NCBI RefSeq assembly: GCF_932274485.2
Contig: NC_065883.2
Coordinates: 40,642,539 to 40,706,538 of the forward strand
Reading direction: 5' to 3'
DNA from: Patella vulgata
Taxonomy: Eukaryota; Mollusca; Gastropoda; Patellidae
DNA: 64,000 nt
The notes under the pieces are model-generated. The model was not told the origin of the DNA, did no database searches, and worked only from the letters and a program-made list of their open reading frames with translations. Within the stretch, counting starts at the first letter, position 1, and every line of letters begins with the position of its first letter. A program made the translations under genes and the position numbers. Below are positions 58,100 through 64,000 of the stretch, piece after piece.

Positions 58100-58689
58100 A
58101 GGTGAATAATAAGGGCGATAAATCTTTTCCAAACATATTTGGCCATTTTCCCAAATGTTCCCATTTATCAAACAAAAGAAGGTGGTGTGCATGATAGCTT
58201 GTGATATGTGAATTTGAGCAATATTATTTTTATTTGAGAAAAGTACAGAGAAAAAGAAATTCAGCAGATTAAATCTTTAAGGGAAGTAACTCGTGTTTAA
58301 CATATTATGACTAAGGGAAGTAACTACTGTTTAACATATTAGGGTTAAGACAAGTAATTCTCTACAGTTTTACTTTAATGTTAAATCGATGAAATTTCTT
58401 GGCCTTTAACATTTTTCTAGTAACATTTGTATGATCTTAATGCTTTTAAACACAAAGGCGCCGGCATGTCACAGACATCTAAAAAAATATTGTGACCTGT
58501 CCGCCTGGTCAAAGGCATCTTGAAGCAGTGGCGTAATTTTGACGGGATGTGTAATTCTAAACCCACCAGAATGTCAACCAAAATGTCATGCAACTGGTGT
58601 GGGGTTTGGGAGTATATAGGTGCACTACAATCGTATCATGAGGTCAGATGAATCAATTACAAATTTGACTGGCTCTAGGCTTAGTCTTG
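58100..58689. other. Merlin-type element interior, unassigned
   Basis: Between the transposase start and the right arm. A short repeat, GGGAAGTAACTNNTGTTTAA, occurs twice or three times near 58,280-58,350; nothing else. Confidence 0.45.
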
Positions 58690-58999
58690 CATTTTCTCAC
58701 CACGACCTTCATATTGACCACGTCCATTGACTTCCTTTCGAATGTGTGCCCTCTGCGTTTCACCGTTTTCTGACCAAGCAGTGTGTGAAAGGATCAAGGT
58801 GGTGGCCTTTAAAATTTTGTATGGAGTGAAGACTGTAAGTCAAGGTCAAGTGTCCAAAAACTGTCTTTAAAAATTTAGAGTTCAATTTTCTGTAACATGA
58901 CCTTGACCTACGACTTTGACCCAATCATCTTTTCTTAAGGGCATCTTCTCTGCTTTCACCCGGGACATTAACCTCGATAATACAGCAAGAAATAGGGGC

Positions 59000-59863
59000 A
59001 AGCATAAACGCAAAGGCCCCGAGATGGATCGGAAGTTTGGACTCAAGGTCAAAGTCACGGTTGGGTAGCACTGACTAATGGAGGTCACCATGACCTTTCA
59101 CATTGACCCCGCCCATTGACTTCCTTTCGAACACAGACCCTCTTCGTTTGACCGTTTTCTGACCGAGCAGTGTGCGACAGGACCATGGTAAACGTCGATG
59201 GCTGAAGCCCAGATGATGGCCGTTTAAAATGGTTACGGGGTCAAGGTCAAATGTCCCAAAAATGACTTTGAAAAGTTTGAGTTTAGTTTTCTGTAAGATG
59301 AGCTTGACCTACGACTTTGACCCAATTATCTTTTCTGAAAGACGTCGTCTCTGCTTTCACCTCGAACATTAACTTTGATAATACAGTAGAAAAATAAGGC
59401 CACGGCAAGCATAAACGCAAAGGCCCCGATATGGATGGGAAGTTTGGACTCAAGGTCAAAATCAAGGTCACGGCAATATTCACACCTAAAGGCCAATCCA
59501 CTGATCAACACCAAATAGTATTTTATAGAAAATGGTGGCTTCGTGCAAAAATTAAAGTATACGAAAATTATATTAATTTTTATGAACTGCAGTGTTAGGC
59601 AGCTAGTGCAGTGTGTCGGTTTCCGTCTTAGTGTCTTGTTATTCGAGTCGGTTTCTGTCTTAGTGTCTTGTTATTCGAGTCTAAATAGTAAACAAAGAAA
59701 ATGGCGTCATACGGATGAAGTTTGTTAGAAATTAAAAGGTCGGTAAAATAAAAAGTTATTGATCGATTCGGCTGAAATTTGGTGTGTGGTCATTGCTAGT
59801 CGCCCTTAACATCCTCTGAAACGACCACGGGAACTGGTAGAGGTACGAAAGTGCAATAGTGCC
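59000..59863 (-). repeat. Merlin-type right inverted arm
   Basis: Inverse of the left arm. It contains two subcopies of a block ending CTTGACCTACGACTTTGACC (at about 58,900 and 59,310), i.e. an internal ~405-bp duplication that the left arm lacks. Confidence 0.75.
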
Positions 59864-60852
59864 GCCTCTAGAGTGTCCACAAGATTTTTCAAAGTGATCA
59901 AGGGTCATAACTCTGGCAGTAATTATCGGAAATCGCTGAAAATCAAAAGGCTTCTTCGTCTCATGACCTTAAACACTGTGTATCAATTTAAAGTCAATCG
60001 GATATTAACTTTAGCCTCTAGAGCGTCCACAAGATTTTTCAAAGTGATCAAGGGGTATAACTCTGGCAGTAATTATTGGAAATCGCTGAAAATCAATAGG
60101 ATTCTTCGTCTCATGACCTTAAACACTGTGTATAAATTTAAAGTCAATCAGATATTACCTTTGACCTCTAGAGCGTCCACAAGATTTTTTGAAGTGATCA
60201 AGGGCCATAACTCTGGCAGTACTTATCGAAAATAATTGAAAATCAATAGGCTTCTTCGTCTCATGACCTTAAACACTGTGTATAAATTTAAAGTCAATCG
60301 GATATTAACTTTGACCTCTAGAGCGTCCACAAGATTTTTTTAAGTTATCAAGGGCCATAACTCTGACAGTAATTATCGAAAATAACTGAAAATCAAAAGG
60401 CTTCTTCGTCTCATGACCTTAAACACTGTGTATAAATTTAAAGTCAATCGGATATTAACTTTGACCTCTAGAGCGTCCACAAGATTTTTTTTAAGTTATC
60501 AAGGGCCATAACTCTGACAGTAATTATCGAAAATCGCTGAAAATCAATAGGCTTCTTCGTCTCATGACCTTAAACACTGTGTATAAATTTAAAGTCAATC
60601 GGATATTAACTTTAGCCTATAGAGCTTCCACAAGATATTTCAAAGTGATCAAGGGTCATAATTCTTTCAGTAATTATCTGAAATTGCTGAAAATCAATAG
60701 GATTCTTCGTCTCATGACCTTAACACTGTGTATAAATTTAAAATCAATCAGAGATTAACTTTGACCTCGAGGGCGTCCACAAGATTTTTTGAAGTGATCA
60801 AGGGCCATAACTCTGACAAAAATATACGACCACATTTCAATGTGGGCGTATA
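59864..60852 (+). mobile_element. Pearl-like family C element, right part
   Basis: Continuation of the split unit (CCTCTAGAGTGTCCACAAG) and about six C units, ending with ACGACCACATTTCAATGTGG and GCGTATAGAA. The usual GACGGA tract is missing just before the end. Confidence 0.8.
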
Positions 60853-62038
60853 GAAACGATGAAACGGAAGTAACCCGGAAATGCCACTGCGCATACTCAG
60901 CATATAGTCGCGTGTTGTTATCCAGGCACTTTTTATGATGCAACCAGGACGCCAGTCTTTAAACACAGAGCAATACCGACGATTGGAAATTGTTTGAAAC
61001 CGTATAACAGGGCTTAAGGTAGTTGCTAGGGGCTAAGTTAGAGGTTATTAAGGGATTTCGTTGTGTATTCAGCTTGGAACCCATTCTGGAGTAGGAACCC
61101 AGGGGATTATTTGTTCTGAAAGGCACATTTAAAGTTTGCCTTAGCAACGCGAACATATGTAGAGAAGATTAACTTTGTCTGCAAAAATTTGAATTAAATT
61201 GACTTTTTCCGTGATTTCAGGGGCGTACAGCGCCTAAACCCAGTGGATGTGCAACTTCTAAATTCCCATTCTGATCATCGGCCATCATGGTGCCTCCGTT
61301 AGGCATAGTGCCAATTTTGTATGCGAGTTTAGGAACAACGGTCAGCTAGCTCTCCTACTAACATGGTTAAGTTGATTAAATGTGGAATATAAATTACCTA
61401 TTATTCCATCCTGCATAATGAACTAGGTATGTTTTCTGTCCGCCATCTTTACTTGCTTCAACTACCTGTAATGTTAACTTTTAACAGTCAAATTTTTAAA
61501 GAAATACTTTGATTTCTCCAAACAAGAAAGCTTGGTTGATAACAGGTATAGAGAACCTTGGGTTTATCCATTTATATGGCGTCATGAGATTGTGAGATAG
61601 TAAAGCTATGATATACATACACCAAGAACTAAGAAGGGGTTGATCTGTGCATGGAACGTATATAAATCTCTGGGGTTTTATTTGTATGTCTATTGAAAGA
61701 AAATTAATTTCCTGATTATTACTCGGATTACCGCATTAAAATTGTAAATAATGTGCGTTATTTAATTCGTGTGTTTTCTCAATAGTTGAGATAACTGCAC
61801 CAAAAGGTGTATAATGAAGGACCAGCAGGATTTTTTTGACATGTATGTGTTAAATCAAAATTTGGGAAGTAAAACTGTTTTACCATGCGATTTATTATTT
61901 GACCGTGCACTTTACGCAGGTCTTTGTAAATTTACGGACAGTCTTTAGATGGGTGCGTTTTCTCGCTATATGCTCGTTGTTCTCGTATGCAACTTTTGTA
62001 TTTTTATCAGACACTGTAATTGGTTTATACTGCATACC
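60853..62038. other. Unannotated stretch
   Basis: No exon, repeat or RNA that I can support; minus-strand open frames (60,959-61,156 and 61,895-62,086) lack domains and splice context. Confidence 0.4.
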
Positions 62039-62123
62039 ATATCGAGGGTTTAGAACATAATTGTGATAAGTCAATATATCAAGCATTGTGACTTATCACA
62101 TTTATGTTCTAAACCCTCGATAT
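62039..62123. repeat. Near-perfect hairpin, 35-bp stem, 15-nt loop
   Basis: Left arm 62,039-62,073 (ATATCGAGGGTTTAGAACAT ...) pairs with 62,089-62,123 with one mismatched position. Length and loop fit a miRNA-type precursor, but a recent foldback or tiny MITE would look the same. Confidence 0.85.
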
Positions 62124-62178
62124 AGTCACACTACTTATAGATAAAGTTGCATTGAAAAAATAAAAGTACTGAACTTAA

Positions 62179-62306
62179 GAGAGAGAAATGGGGTTTAGTC
62201 ATTTCAGGACTAACATATGGTTTTTAATTTGATTTCAATAATTCACTTGCATGTAGGGGTCTTTAGCAGTGGGAGCACACCGGAGGACCTGGAGAAAAAA
62301 TATAAG
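62179..62306 (-). mobile_element. SINE F, truncated copy 3 with duplicated flank
   Basis: (GA)n tail, GGGGTTTAGTCATTTCAGG (internal deletion) to GGAGGACCTGGAG, then a repeat of its own left flank (AAGTACTGAACTTAAG). This arises from a 140-bp tandem duplication of copy 4's start. Confidence 0.7.
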
Positions 62307-62318
62307 TACTGAACTTAA

Positions 62319-62594
62319 GAGAGAGAGAAATGGGGTTTAACGTCCACTCGACACAAACTAGGTCATTTCAGGACTAACATATGGTTTTTAATTCTATTTC
62401 AACAGTTCACTTGCGCTTAGGGGTCTTTAGCAGTGGGAGGAAACCAGAGGACCCGGAGAAAACCCACGAGGTTGGACAGGCGACCCTACTCCTTGTGACG
62501 TACAACCGGGGAATCGAAACCACGCCAGTTGACTCAATGACAGACTTTATGATACAGTATGATACACGCTAACCATTCAGCCTTCCAACCCCCC
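62319..62594 (-). mobile_element. SINE F, full copy 4 with 12-bp target duplication
   Basis: TACTGAACTTAA at 62,307-62,318 and 62,595-62,606 flanks a complete SINE: (GA)n tail, GGGGTTTAACGTCCACTCG, GGGGTCTTTAGCAGTGGGAG, B box inverse GGGGAATCGAAACC, ending AACCATTCAGCC. Target-primed insertion by a LINE is the expected mechanism. Confidence 0.85.
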
Positions 62595-62639
62595 TACTGA
62601 ACTTAATCTATCGTACGAAATACAATGTCATTTATAACG

Positions 62640-63237
62640 AGAGCATCGCTAATGCTGAAATATATATAGGTACAACCCTATTCTGGATCATTCCAAATTA
62701 GATCTAAATCTGTTAATAATTGCAACCTGTTTATCATTTACAGACAAAATATCAACAAAAAGTGGGTGTAGCACCGCCGAAAGGGCAGGTGGTGGGGGGT
62801 GGAGGAGGGGGTCGTGCACCAACATCAATAGTTGCTGTCCTTCGGGTATAAGAAATAAGTGTGCCAAGTTCCAAGATAATCCATTCAGAATTGTGGCCTT
62901 CGGGCACTAAAAGCAAAAATTGAGCGTGGCTCTGTCCCTTGGGGTCAGGGCATTCACCAAAATCAATAGTTGACACCCTTAGGCTATTAGGAATACATAT
63001 GCCAAGTACCAAGTTGATCCATTCAGAATTGCGGCCTGTAAATGATTAACACAAAAATTGGGCGTGCCTCTGCCCTTGGGGGTCGGAACATGCAGTAGTC
63101 GTCCTTAGGCTATAGTATATAGAATACATATCCCAAGTTCAAAGATGACCCATTAAGAATCATGGCCTGTAGGCAACACACAGAGACATAAAGAAAAAAA
63201 TGGGTGTGGCTCTGCCCCTGGGGGTTGGTCAATCACC
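62640..63237 (+). repeat. Family G array, about four ~155-bp units
   Basis: Head GAGCATCGCTAATGCTG, then units with AAAARTGGGYGTGGCTCTGC, CCCTTGGGGTC, ATCAATAGTTG, CCAAGTTCCAAGATGATCCA and TTCAGAATTGCGGCCTGTA. No GACGGA tract is visible. It joins directly to a pearl A head. Confidence 0.7.
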
Positions 63238-63989
63238 AAAAGATAGGTTGCCAGGCAACAAAACATACGCCCACAGCAGCTAAATCGTCCGAGCGTTCGT
63301 CAAGGGTTGTTCCATATTTATTTATATTGGGGGCCTTTACAAGACAGTCGTTTGAGGGTTTACAAGGTTCTACAAACTGAAACAAGGGTCTCAACTCTGG
63401 AAGTAATCTACAGAAATTGTTGAAATTTGACAGGCTTTTTCATTTTACTAATTTAAATAATGCATATAAATTTCATACAGATCACATGATGACTTTTGTC
63501 ATTCAAACGTTCACAATCGCCATAACTAGAAATTATTGACAGAAATTGCTGAAATTTAATAGACCTATTTCACAAATTTAAATGATGCATATAAATTTCA
63601 TACTTATCGGATGATAACTATCATCAATCGAGCATTAACAAGGTTTAACAAAGTGAAACAAGGGCAATAACTCTAGAAGTAATTATTGTAAATTGCTGAA
63701 ATTCAATAGGCTTTTTCGTTTCACTAATTTAAATCATGCATATAAATTTCACAAAGATTGGGTGTGACTTTTTGTGTTAGAGCGTTCACAAGGATCAATA
63801 AAGTGAAACAAGGGCCATAACTCCAGACGTAATAAACGGAAATTGCCGAAATTCAATAGGCTTCTTCGTTTCAGTAATCTAAATAATGCATATAAATTTC
63901 AGAAAGATCGGATGATAAAGTGAAACAAGGGCCATAACTCTAGACGTAATAAATGGAAATTGCTGAAATTCAATGTGGGCGTATAAAAA
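63238..63989 (+). mobile_element. Pearl-like family A element at the window edge
   Basis: Head AAAGATAGGTTGCCAGGCAAC, ACATACGCCCACAGCAGC; about four units. The 3' end CAATGTGGGCGTATAAAA is reached directly from a unit, so the microsatellite and half the terminal hairpin are deleted. The following ATGAAATGAAAT may be the start of a SINE E copy. Confidence 0.75.
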
Positions 63990-64000
63990 TGAAATGAAAT

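Larger units (their letters stand above)
55102..59863. mobile_element. Merlin-type DNA transposon, 4.76 kb with long inverted arms
   Basis: Ends GGCGCTATTGCACTTTCGTA and, inverted, GGCACTATTGCACTTTCGTA. The left arm (55,102-55,935) matches the inverse of the right arm (about 59,000-59,863) over some 830-860 bp. The interior holds a decayed Merlin transposase, a SINE piece and two minisatellites. The element splits a pearl C unit, whose consensus TTTAGCCTCTAGAGCG is found half on each side. An extra partial arm copy lies at 58,690-59,000. Confidence 0.75.

Noticed and set aside
55439-59514. Frames with FRKDNWVKVVGQGHVTEN in both Merlin-type arms
   Set aside because: Present only because the arms are copies of each other; they run into arm borders and have no known domain.

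Overview
This is a eukaryotic, AT-rich, intron- and repeat-dominated window, almost certainly from a bivalve mollusc. The main reason is that much of it consists of short non-autonomous elements built from about 145-165 bp tandem units, a (GACG/GACA)n microsatellite and a fixed 3' end (GTGGGCGTATAAAA). That architecture matches the 'pearl' elements of oysters and the tandem-repeat-containing MITEs of clams. No rRNA, tRNA, operon or prokaryotic-style gene was found.

Host gene. Three exons on the minus strand look like parts of one ARID4-type gene (AT-rich interaction domain 4, a chromatin protein of the SIN3/HDAC and RB pathway). They are 49,798-49,915 (end of the chromo-barrel, YDEWIKRERI), 39,138-39,309 (two AT-hook-like motifs) and 4,967-6,890 (a 641-codon acidic and lysine-rich exon). 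The first two join in the same reading phase. The last two do not join directly, so at least one exon or an alternative splice site is missing from this reconstruction. The ARID, Tudor and main chromo-barrel exons would lie beyond the right edge and the C-terminal coiled coil beyond the left edge. Essentially everything else in 45 kb is intron filled with mobile DNA.

Layout. 1-4,966: mostly featureless, with pearl-type fragments. 6,896-11,790: pearl families A, B and D, with D nested inside B. 11,790-13,765: minus-strand I/Nimb-like LINE split by a 657-bp MITE. 14,800-30,670: a complex of non-coding repeats bounded by mirror-image arrays of perfect hairpins, containing two CR1-like LINE copies and a long pearl A array. 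30,670-38,950: pearl elements, a TIR transposon carrying two tRNA-type SINEs tail to tail, and a pearl C array. 40,230-44,930: second Nimb-like LINE, pearl A and two MITEs. 45,460-49,320: TIR repeats and a 1.4-kb hAT-type element with an 8-bp target duplication. 50,565-54,350: pearl, SINE, Tc1 transposase and LINE fragments. 54,530-60,852: a pearl C array split by a 4.76-kb Merlin-type transposon with roughly 850-bp inverted arms. 60,853-64,000: a 35-bp-stem hairpin, SINE copies with a 12-bp target duplication, a fourth tandem-repeat family and a final pearl A.

The strongest candidates for something undescribed are the mirror-image hairpin arrays (17,924-18,031 against 25,821-30,668), whose stems differ while their spacers are conserved, and the shared terminal grammar of several otherwise unrelated pearl-like families. 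All homology statements come from reading motifs; no search was run.
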